Assembly: GCA_017442585.1 (NCBI GenBank) | Contig: JAFRZM010000005.1 | Coordinates: 1-59,513, forward strand | DNA: 59,513 nucleotides | Reading direction: 5' to 3' | From: Lachnospiraceae bacterium | GTDB lineage: Bacteria > Bacillota > Clostridia > Lachnospirales > Lachnospiraceae | In this document: positions 52,404-59,513 of the stretch, in pieces | Numbering within the stretch: position 1 is the first letter of the stretch | How the letters are laid out: each line of letters opens with the position of its first letter | The notes under the pieces: generated by a model | What the model saw: the letters and a program-made list of their open reading frames with translations, nothing else | Database searches by the model: none | What the model was told of the DNA's origin: nothing | Made by a program: the position numbers and the translations under genes

Positions 52404-53381
52404 ATGATAAGCAACATTAAAACAATAGTTTCTGATGGATTTGACCCGTATTACAATCTTGCGCTTGAAGAGTACCTTACTTTTTCCGTGGGGGACGAAG
52501 AATGTATATTGTACCTTTGGCAGAATAAAAATACGGTTGTAATAGGTAAAAACCAAAATGCTTATCGTGAATGTAATGTTACAAAACTTGAAAATGACGG
52601 TGGGCATTTAGCCCGCCGTCTTTCAGGTGGTGGAGCTGTTTATCACGATGACGGAAATTTAAACTTTACATTTTGTGTAAGAAAGCATAATTATGATGTG
52701 GTTCGACAGCTTAATGTAATCTTACGCGCAGTCCGTTCATTTGGTATAAATGCTGAAAAGACCGGAAGAAATGATATAGCGATAGACGGAAAGAAGTTTT
52801 CCGGTAACGCGTACTATGATTCGAACGATTATGCATATCATCACGGTTGTATAATGGTAAATGCAAATACCGGTAAACTTGCGGATTTCTTAAATGTTTC
52901 AGAGGAAAAGCTTAAGTCAAAGGGCGTAACATCGGTTAAGTCACGAGTAGTAAACCTTTCGGAGCTTAATCCGGAAGTTACTGTGGACACATTAAAGAAG
53001 GCCATACTTAAGGCGTTTGAAGAAGAATATGCTTTAAAAGCTGCCGAAATCAAGTTAAATGCTAAAGACAAGGCGGCAGTTGATGAGCTATATCATAAGT
53101 ATAGTGATGATGAATGGTTATTCGGAAGGTTTATTTCGTTTACGCATACTTTTGCACACAGGTTTTCATTCGGTGAATTGGAAGCGCATCTTAATATCAA
53201 TAACGGTAAGATAAAGTCTGCTCAGATTCATACTGATGCGATGGACATACATCTTGCGGAACACGTTGAAAAATTGCTCACAGGTCTTTCATACAGACAG
53301 AGCGAAGTAAGAGCTGCAACTGATGAAACAAAAGATGAAATTGACCGTGAAATATTGTTATATCTTTGTGAAATAATCTAG
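52404..53381 (+). CDS. lplA: Lipoate-protein ligase A
   Basis: The 325-residue ligase activates free lipoate with ATP and attaches it to carrier lysines. Motifs are 'NPYYNLALEEYL'-like 'FDPYYNLALEEYLTF', 'VVIGKNQNAYREC', 'RRLSGGGAVYHDDGNLNFTF', 'GRNDIAIDGKKFSGNAYY' and the C-terminal lplA-C domain. It is the last gene of the GCV operon, 15 bases after gcvPB, and most likely lipoylates GcvH. Confidence 0.94.
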   Translation: MISNIKTIVSDGFDPYYNLALEEYLTFSVGDEECILYLWQNKNTVVIGKNQNAYRECNVTKLENDGGHLARRLSGGGAVYHDDGNLNFTFCVRKHNYDVVRQLNVILRAVRSFGINAEKTGRNDIAIDGKKFSGNAYYDSNDYAYHHGCIMVNANTGKLADFLNVSEEKLKSKGVTSVKSRVVNLSELNPEVTVDTLKKAILKAFEEEYALKAAEIKLNAKDKAAVDELYHKYSDDEWLFGRFISFTHTFAHRFSFGELEAHLNINNGKIKSAQIHTDAMDIHLAEHVEKLLTGLSYRQSEVRAATDETKDEIDREILLYLCEII

Positions 53382-53406
53382 TTCATATGGACAAGAGGGT
53401 TTATTA

Positions 53407-53439
53407 AGTGCTACGATAATCTAACGTAGCACTTTTTTA
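53407..53439 (+). terminator. Terminator of the glycine cleavage operon
   Basis: AAGTGCTACG (53407-53416), loop, CGTAGCACTT (53426-53435), then T. Confidence 0.9.
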
Positions 53440-53460
53440 CTTGAGGAGAGACTAAGGGGA

Positions 53461-56400
53461 ATGCTGGCAAAGCTGTTTGATCATTTGGTTGAGGGTGTAG
53501 TGCTTTTAGATAAGGCAACACTCGAACTTTCATATATGAATAAAAAAGCTTGCGAAATTCTTGGACGTACCGCCGAGGAAGTCAAAGGATTGCATTGCTA
53601 TGACTTTGTCTCAAATAAGGGCATGCCGTGTCAGGGTTGTGCCTTCTCCCAAACAGGTTTTTGCAATACTATAGAGTTTGATGATAATTATCAGTCGGAC
53701 GATGGCAGAATTTATGAAGTAAATACGGAGATTATAAAACTTAACGGCAGGGAATATCGTGCCTTTTATCTTGTTGATATTACTGAGTCGGTAGAGATAA
53801 GAAAGAGACAGCAGGATTCTTTGAGCCTTTATATGAAAGCACTTGAAGCATCAGGTATACCATATTGGGAGTATGATATTCAGACACATAATTGTGTTTT
53901 CTCAAAAGCACTTATACGTCTTACGGGAGCAACAGGGTTTTCGGGAATGGTACCGGAAGAACTGGATAAAGACCGTTCATATTCCAGAAATGACAGGAAA
54001 AAGGTCCGTGCACTTTATGAGAGAATATTTGAGGGTGAAGATTATGTAGAGGATGTCTGTGAGATTACATTAAACGGAATACATAAATTTGTAGCGTTGA
54101 AACTTACGGTAATTTATGACGCAGACGGCAGTCGTTCAAAGGCTGTAGGAGTTTTGGAAGACATAAGCGAGAAAAAAGCCATTGCAGAAGGCTTTTATAT
54201 GGCTTCTATGCAAAACGATATAACATTCATGAGCTACGACGTTAAAAATGACTGTTTTGAACGTTATACTTATGATACAGATAAAGGATATAAAAATGTA
54301 AGAAAAGAGAAAATAACCTTAAATTCTCTTCTTAGAACTATACATCCGGATGACCGGAAACTTATCGCAGAAGCGTTGGGTAATGCGTACAAAGGTGTAA
54401 GAGAGCAGGAAATAGTTGTTCGTATAAAGACAAATGATTTTGCACCGTATGGCTTTTATGAAGCCAAGATTACAACAGAATATGATGAGCTTGGAAATGC
54501 GTCAAAACTATTCATATCAAGACGTGATGTAACTGAAGAATCAAAGAAGTCTAAGTTTTATCAGAGCCAGCTTGCATATCTTGAGGCATTTAGGAAAAAG
54601 TCCTTATTCTATGCTCAGGTTGCGATAGAAAAAGATAATGTATTTAACGTAAAGTCACGTTATACAAGATTTAAGAAAGATATAGAAGGACATACACTGG
54701 AGCATTTTGTATCTTCAATGTGCAAATATATTTCGGAAGAAGACAGGAATGATTTTATTTTTACGTTTTCAATCGAGAAAATCTTGTCTTCGTATGAAGT
54801 CGGTGTCAATAAATTTGATATAGCGCTGCCTTTTATGCTTACGGATAAAAGGACTATTTATGCGCGCTTCGAACTTTACCTTCTTAAGAATCCTGTAAGC
54901 CGTGAAATCGAAGGATATATAACGGTTCATGATGAAACGGAAGAACGTCTTGCATTTGAAACTGCAAGAACCATAGCTGTCCTCGATTATGATTCCGCGG
55001 GTATTATCAATACATGTACGGGTAGCGTGAGAGTCTTGCACAGTTCATCAAACAATACAGCTGTAGGAATCGAAAAAGAAGAAAGCGATTATATGGATAA
55101 TCTTACAAAGCTTATCCATAATATGCCTATAAAGAACCAGAACACTGTGGTCGAGCGCTTTTCCCTCGATACGGTTATTAAAAATATAAAAGAAAACGGT
55201 AAATACCAGGATACAATGGAGATAATATATCCGGACAAAGTAACGCATTATCTTCAGATATCTTATATAATGGTCGAGAATTTTGAAAATAGGATACTTA
55301 TGGGTGTCAGAGACGTTTCTGATATCTTTGTTGAAGAGCGTAAAAAACGTGAAATTTTAAAACAGGCGTTACAGGAAGCAAAAGCAGGTGAAAACGCAAA
55401 GATGGACTTTTTGTCAAGAATGAGCCACGATCTTCGAACTCCGTTAAACGGAATACTCGGAATGGCGCAGATAGCGTTGGATGAATCGAACGAAGAAGAA
55501 ATAAAGGATTATCAGCGAAAGATCATATCTTCGGGTCAGATGTTGTTATCGCTTGTTAATGATATTCTTGATATTTCGCAGTCGGAAGAAAAGAAGCTTA
55601 TTCTTCATCCTGAAAGTTATGCAATGGCGGACTTTGAGGAAAGTTTAAATATAATAATAGGTGAGCAGTGTAAGAGCAAGGGTGTAACGTATGATGTTAA
55701 CATAAAGGATATTGAAGGCAAGTATTTCGAAGTCGATAAGCTTCGTTTCGGTCAGATATTCCTTAATCTTTTATCAAATGCGTGCAAGTATACTCCTGAA
55801 GGCGGAAAAGTGAGCTTTGGCGCAAAGATAACGGAGGCAGACGCGCATTATACGCATATTACTTTTACAGTAAAAGATACCGGTATAGGAATGACCGAAG
55901 AGTTTATTGAGCATGCGTTTGATGCATTCTCTCAGGCTCATACCAGTACGATAGATACAAGACTTGGATCGGGATTGGGTCTTGCCATAGTAAAGCAGCT
56001 TGTGGATCTTTTTAAGGGACGTATAGAGATTAAATCAAAGAAGAATGAAGGTACAAGTGTATTTGTATATCTTCGTCTTAAGAATGCCGAAGCTGTTATT
56101 AAGGGCGATGAAGTAAAAGAAGAAAAGCCAAGTGAAGTCCTGGCGGGCAAGAGAGCTTTGGTTGTGGAAGATCAGCCTCTAAATGCGAAGATACTTATAA
56201 AGTTGTTAAAGAATCGTGATATGATAGTTGATTTTGCCGAGGATGGCAAAAAGGCGGTTTATACATACCTTGAATCAAAAGAAGGTATGTATGATGTAAT
56301 TCTTATGGATGTAAGAATGCCTGTAATGGATGGTATATCTGCAACGAGAGTCATACGTTCGCATAAAGAACGTGCGGATTACAATCTTCCGATAATCGCA

Positions 56401-56523
56401 ACAACTGCAAACGCATATATAGAAGATAAGGAAAATTGTATAAATGCGGGTATGAACGATCATATTGCAAAACCTATAAATGCAAAGGAATTATACAGAG
56501 TACTGTCAGAGTACCTGCATTAA
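53461..56523 (+). CDS. Multi-PAS hybrid histidine kinase with cysteine-bearing first PAS
   Basis: This 1020-residue cytosolic kinase has several PAS-like domains (about 1-110, 120-240, 250-370, 380-500 and a degenerate one to 620). It also has HisKA with phospho-His656 in 'MSHDLRTPLNG', an ATPase domain ('NLLSNACKYTPEGG', 'DTGIGM', 'GSGLGLAIV') and a receiver with Asp950 in 'VILMDVRMPVMDG'. The first PAS contains Cys46, Cys57, Cys60 and Cys68, a possible metal or redox site. There is no membrane segment and no HPt. Upstream is the GCV terminator; its ribosome site GAGGAGAG lies about 10 bases from ATG. Confidence 0.9.
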   Translation: MLAKLFDHLVEGVVLLDKATLELSYMNKKACEILGRTAEEVKGLHCYDFVSNKGMPCQGCAFSQTGFCNTIEFDDNYQSDDGRIYEVNTEIIKLNGREYRAFYLVDITESVEIRKRQQDSLSLYMKALEASGIPYWEYDIQTHNCVFSKALIRLTGATGFSGMVPEELDKDRSYSRNDRKKVRALYERIFEGEDYVEDVCEITLNGIHKFVALKLTVIYDADGSRSKAVGVLEDISEKKAIAEGFYMASMQNDITFMSYDVKNDCFERYTYDTDKGYKNVRKEKITLNSLLRTIHPDDRKLIAEALGNAYKGVREQEIVVRIKTNDFAPYGFYEAKITTEYDELGNASKLFISRRDVTEESKKSKFYQSQLAYLEAFRKKSLFYAQVAIEKDNVFNVKSRYTRFKKDIEGHTLEHFVSSMCKYISEEDRNDFIFTFSIEKILSSYEVGVNKFDIALPFMLTDKRTIYARFELYLLKNPVSREIEGYITVHDETEERLAFETARTIAVLDYDSAGIINTCTGSVRVLHSSSNNTAVGIEKEESDYMDNLTKLIHNMPIKNQNTVVERFSLDTVIKNIKENGKYQDTMEIIYPDKVTHYLQISYIMVENFENRILMGVRDVSDIFVEERKKREILKQALQEAKAGENAKMDFLSRMSHDLRTPLNGILGMAQIALDESNEEEIKDYQRKIISSGQMLLSLVNDILDISQSEEKKLILHPESYAMADFEESLNIIIGEQCKSKGVTYDVNIKDIEGKYFEVDKLRFGQIFLNLLSNACKYTPEGGKVSFGAKITEADAHYTHITFTVKDTGIGMTEEFIEHAFDAFSQAHTSTIDTRLGSGLGLAIVKQLVDLFKGRIEIKSKKNEGTSVFVYLRLKNAEAVIKGDEVKEEKPSEVLAGKRALVVEDQPLNAKILIKLLKNRDMIVDFAEDGKKAVYTYLESKEGMYDVILMDVRMPVMDGISATRVIRSHKERADYNLPIIATTANAYIEDKENCINAGMNDHIAKPINAKELYRVLSEYLH

Positions 56524-56592
56524 TGAAAGGTATTTGAGAAAGAAACGAAATAACAGTTTTTTCATAGAATAATCAAACTTTTTGTTGTAAGC

Positions 56593-56603
56593 TTTGGTAT
56601 AAT
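56593..56603 (+). promoter_or_regulatory. Extended -10 promoter element
   Basis: TGG-TATAAT (TATAAT at 56598-56603) lies 43 bases before the next kinase gene. No good -35 is visible, consistent with an extended -10 type. Confidence 0.4.
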
Positions 56604-56646
56604 AAACTTGTTGTTCGATGCTAAATTGCATTTGAAGAGGAGACAC

Positions 56647-58662
56647 ATGAAATTTGATATTAATGGCATTGAATTGAATAGTGAAAATGTTGTCAGAACG
56701 ATAGCGAAACAGTCCGGTGTACGCCTTTTGTTTGTGGACACCAGAGATAATATGATCTATGTCAAAGATCCGATATCGACAGAAGAGTCGTCATATAATA
56801 TGGAGACGTTAATCGAGTCGGGTCGTCTTCACATGCAAGATCGCAATAAAATCAAGGCAGTTCTTGACAATATGAAAAAGGGCAGCTTATCCGGTGAGGT
56901 GGAATTCAGATTCAGAATAGCCGAGTCGACTGAGTATACATATTTTAAGGGTATATATACAATGGAACCGGGGAATCCGATTGCGGTATGCACTGCGAGA
57001 GATATTTCCGATGTAATGTCTTGCAGAGAGCAACTTAATTTTATTAACGGCAATATGAATCCGGATGAAATAACGACTGAAAAACAGTTCTTATATCATG
57101 CTTTTGCACATGATTATTACAGTGTAGATATAATAAATGCAAAAACATTTGAGGTAAAAGAGCTTAAAGGTGATTTATCTCAGTATTCGGAAACAGAAAA
57201 AATAGAAAACTACGATATTGTTATGAGCAGATATCTTGTAGATAAGGTATCTGATGACAAGATAGAAGACCTTATTGACAGGACAAGAATCAATAGGGTT
57301 ATAGCCGAACTTGATAAACAGGAAGTTTATATAGTTCAGTTTGAGGCAACAAATAATAAAGGAAAGGTAAGATCTTTCCAGCTTGAGTATGCATATATAG
57401 ATAAGTCTGCGGGACTTATAGTAGCATCAATGACGGATATAACAGAGACTGTCCGTCAGAATAAGAATCAAAAGGAACTTATTTCGATGGCTTTGGAGCG
57501 CCTTGATAAGGCGTCTCGAGCTAAGGAATCTTTCTTTGCGAATATGAGCCATGAGATAAGAACTCCGCTTAATGCGATAGTCGGTATGGCTGAGATCGCA
57601 AAAGAGAACATTGATAATAAAGACAGAGTTACAGAATGCTGCGATATCATGATATCGTCAGCTATGGAACTTACAAACGTAGTAGGCAATATTCTTGATT
57701 CGAGCAATTTTGAAGCAGGAACAATCAGATTTAAGAAAAAGCCTACCAATATTGCTCAGGCAATCCTTGATATAGTTGATGAATTCAATGCTTCTTACAA
57801 GAAGAAGAATCAGGAATTTACATATAAGGTTGATGTTAAACATGAGATAGCACTTATCGATGAAGAGCGCTTAAGACGTGTACTTCTTAACGTGCTGTCG
57901 AATGCTGCAAAGTTTTCGCCTAATGACGGTAAGATCAGTCTTTTAGTGGCAGAGCAGGAAGGAAATGACACAAACGGAACCTATGTCTTTGAAATTGCTG
58001 ATAACGGCAAGGGAATAGATAAGAATCATATTGACCATGTATTTGATCCGTTTTTCAGCGAAAAGGATATTTCGGGTAATTACTCGGGAGGTCCGGGACT
58101 TGGTCTTTCTGTTGTGAAAAATATTGCAGATGCAAAGGGAGTAAAGCTTTCAATCGAGAGTGCACCTAATAAAGGAACTGTCGTACGTTTTGTAGCTCCG
58201 GTGACATTTGTGGAGAACGACGTAATAGTTCGCAAACGTACGGAGATTCAGAAAGTCCTTGAAGGAAAGCGGGCGCTTCTTGTTGAAGACCAGCGAGCAA
58301 ACAGACTTGTTGCAAATAATATGCTTAAGCGTTTTGGAGCGGATGTTGTAATTGCCGAAAACGGAAAAGAAGCATATGATATATATATGGGGCATGAAGC
58401 GTATTACTTCGACCTCATATTAATGGATATTCAGATGCCGGTAATGAATGGCTATGACTCAACGAGACTCATACGTAATTCACAGAAACCGGATGCAAAG
58501 GACATTAAAATAATTGCAATGACGGCAGATGTATTGCCAAAAGATATAGAACTTGCAAAACAGGCGGGTATGGATGAACATATAGGAAAGCCTATTCAGC
58601 CTGCATATGTACAGAATGTATTCATGAGTTTATTTGAGGAAAAAGGTGATACTGATGAGTAA
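56647..58662 (+). CDS. Hybrid histidine kinase with receiver
   Basis: The 671-residue soluble kinase has an N-terminal sensory part (two PAS-like units within about 1-270), HisKA with phospho-His302 in 'MSHEIRTPLNA', an ATPase domain ('NVLSNAAKFSPNDG', 'DNGKGID', 'GPGLGLSV') and a receiver with Asp594 in 'LILMDIQMPVMNG'. I chose ATG at 56647 behind GAGGAGA over an in-frame start at 56608 without a site. The lone HPt gene overlaps its end by 8 bases, so phosphate likely flows His302 to Asp594 to the HPt. Confidence 0.91.
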   Translation: MKFDINGIELNSENVVRTIAKQSGVRLLFVDTRDNMIYVKDPISTEESSYNMETLIESGRLHMQDRNKIKAVLDNMKKGSLSGEVEFRFRIAESTEYTYFKGIYTMEPGNPIAVCTARDISDVMSCREQLNFINGNMNPDEITTEKQFLYHAFAHDYYSVDIINAKTFEVKELKGDLSQYSETEKIENYDIVMSRYLVDKVSDDKIEDLIDRTRINRVIAELDKQEVYIVQFEATNNKGKVRSFQLEYAYIDKSAGLIVASMTDITETVRQNKNQKELISMALERLDKASRAKESFFANMSHEIRTPLNAIVGMAEIAKENIDNKDRVTECCDIMISSAMELTNVVGNILDSSNFEAGTIRFKKKPTNIAQAILDIVDEFNASYKKKNQEFTYKVDVKHEIALIDEERLRRVLLNVLSNAAKFSPNDGKISLLVAEQEGNDTNGTYVFEIADNGKGIDKNHIDHVFDPFFSEKDISGNYSGGPGLGLSVVKNIADAKGVKLSIESAPNKGTVVRFVAPVTFVENDVIVRKRTEIQKVLEGKRALLVEDQRANRLVANNMLKRFGADVVIAENGKEAYDIYMGHEAYYFDLILMDIQMPVMNGYDSTRLIRNSQKPDAKDIKIIAMTADVLPKDIELAKQAGMDEHIGKPIQPAYVQNVFMSLFEEKGDTDE

Positions 58663-59008
58663 ACTACTTGACGGTTTGCGTGATTACGGTGCGGATGTTG
58701 ACGGAGTATTGGACCGATTTATGGACGATGAGGAGTTGTTTTTGAGTTGTCTTTCGGAATTTGTTGAAGGAGATGACTTTGAAACACTTATAAAAACTCT
58801 TGAAAGTAAGTCGTATGACGATGCGTTTGAAGTTGCACACGCTTTAAAGGGTGTTACCGGTAATCTGGGACTTTTACCGCTTTTTAATTCGGTATGCGTT
58901 CTTGTGGAGGCACTTCGTGCACATGAATATACTGACATAGAAAGTAAGTTGCAGGATGTATTAAATAAAAAAGACGAATTTTTGGCTTGCTATAAGGAGA
59001 TTTCATGA
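58655..59008 (+). CDS. Stand-alone HPt phosphotransfer protein
   Basis: The 117-residue four-helix protein has the HPt signature '[13 protein letters not shown]' with phospho-His62. It would accept phosphate from the receivers of the preceding hybrid kinases and pass it to an unlinked output receiver. ATG at 58655 overlaps the kinase stop, and its own stop overlaps the exoA start (ATGA), so it is tightly coupled on both sides. Confidence 0.88.
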   Translation: MSKLLDGLRDYGADVDGVLDRFMDDEELFLSCLSEFVEGDDFETLIKTLESKSYDDAFEVAHALKGVTGNLGLLPLFNSVCVLVEALRAHEYTDIESKLQDVLNKKDEFLACYKEIS

Positions 59009-59513
59009 AATTAGTATCATGGAATGTAAACGGAATCCGTGCCTGTCTTGAGAAAGGCTTTATGGACTTTTTCGAAAAGACTGACGCGGATATCTTTTGC
59101 ATTAATGAAAGTAAAGTCCAGGAAGGACAGGTTAATTTAGAACTTAAAGGATATGAGCAGTACTGGAATTATGCTGAAAAGAAAGGGTATTCCGGAGTTG
59201 CGGTATTTAGTAAAATAAAGCCTTTAAATGTTACATACGGCTTGGGAATAGAAGAGCATGACAAAGAAGGACGTGTCATAACCTGTGAGTATGAGCGCTT
59301 TTTCCTGGTATCGGTATATGTGCCGAATTCAAAGCAGGAACTTGAAAGATTGTCCTACAGAATGGAGTGGGAGGATGCGTTTCTTTCTTATGTTGATGGA
59401 TTGAGAAAGAAAAAGCCGGTAGTTTTCTGTGGAGATTTGAATGTCGCGCATGAGGAGATAGATCTTAAGAATCCTAAGACAAACCATAAGAATGCAGGAT
59501 TTACCGACGAGGA
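59005..59513 (+). CDS. exoA: Exodeoxyribonuclease III / AP endonuclease (partial, cut by window end)
   Basis: The first 169 codons are visible. '[14 protein letters not shown]', '[12 protein letters not shown]' (metal-binding Glu), '[15 protein letters not shown]' and '[18 protein letters not shown]' with 'NAGFTDE' match the ExoIII family, which cuts abasic sites in base excision repair. Roughly the last third is outside the window. It is coupled to the HPt gene by a 4-base overlap, which looks like chance clustering. Confidence 0.92.
   Translation, partial: MKLVSWNVNGIRACLEKGFMDFFEKTDADIFCINESKVQEGQVNLELKGYEQYWNYAEKKGYSGVAVFSKIKPLNVTYGLGIEEHDKEGRVITCEYERFFLVSVYVPNSKQELERLSYRMEWEDAFLSYVDGLRKKKPVVFCGDLNVAHEEIDLKNPKTNHKNAGFTDE

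Noticed and set aside
1-59513. CRISPR arrays, transposases, integrases, tRNA genes or phage genes
   Set aside because: No regularly spaced repeats, DDE/recombinase motifs, tRNA cloverleaf or phage structural genes were recognised on either strand by reading; a tRNAscan or repeat search was not possible.

Overview
The window looks like a chromosomal segment from a low-to-moderate GC anaerobic Firmicute of class Clostridia, most likely Lachnospiraceae (Butyrivibrio/Roseburia-like). The basis is a single-chain pyruvate:ferredoxin oxidoreductase, a split-P glycine cleavage operon, DUF4364 and DUF512 proteins, strong AGGAGG ribosome sites, a secG-rnr-smpB-ssrA block, and many c-di-GMP and hybrid-kinase proteins. 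This placement is inferred from gene content, not from a marker tree. No rRNA, tRNA, CRISPR array, prophage or insertion sequence was seen. No gene-free stretch exceeds 300 bases.

Layout. 1-870: promoter and a Phd/RelE-type toxin-antitoxin pair. 0.9-3.9 kb: proC, tcdA and a dicarboxylate/amino acid symporter. 4.0-7.2 kb: a large PAS-GGDEF-GAF-like-(degenerate GGDEF)-EAL protein. 7.3-10.8 kb: nifJ. 10.9-12.4 kb: an AT-rich island with a frameshifted secreted cysteine peptidase and a lipoprotein. 12.5-22.8 kb: a dense housekeeping run (DUF512 radical SAM, der, plsY, gpsA, dut, a PRTase-like protein, purF, EamA, YhcC-like radical SAM, 5'-nucleotidase), followed by a decayed YccF remnant and an acetyltransferase. 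23.5-25.5 kb, minus strand: a C39 peptidase and a tocopherol-cyclase-like protein. 25.6-26.2 kb: a yefM/yoeB locus whose toxin carries an in-frame stop. 26.2-29.8 kb: secG, rnr, smpB and tmRNA. 29.9-33.0 kb: an iron-sulfur aldo/keto reductase, a ROK kinase and a LysR regulator. 33.1-35.3 kb: a membrane coiled-coil protein, an orphan OmpR-type regulator and a lipoprotein.

35.4-47.2 kb is the most unusual region. It holds cheV (with a sigma-D-like promoter), a very acidic single-pass membrane protein, a FliD-C-terminus-like protein, a coiled-coil tail-anchored protein, and a divergent DUF4364 gene. These are followed by a closely spaced run of five genes: an atypical flagellin, an aldose epimerase, an S1-domain protein, an HD-GYP-receiver phosphodiesterase, and a 7TM hybrid kinase with receiver and HPt domains. 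A perfect palindrome lies at the expected start site of that run. I rank this as the best candidate for an undescribed system, probably flagellar-derived surface or motility control tied to c-di-GMP. No basal body, hook or export genes are present here.

47.2-53.4 kb: 5-formyl-THF cyclo-ligase (minus strand), divergent from the glycine cleavage operon gcvT-gcvH-gcvPA-gcvPB-lplA. 53.4-59.0 kb: two more hybrid histidine kinases and a stand-alone HPt, which could form a phosphorelay. The window ends inside exoA.

Links between genes. nifJ, the GCV operon and formyl-THF cyclo-ligase belong to anaerobic carbon and one-carbon metabolism. rnr, smpB and ssrA form the ribosome rescue and decay unit. 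Three hybrid kinases, one orphan regulator, a GGDEF/EAL protein and an HD-GYP protein make the window signalling-rich.
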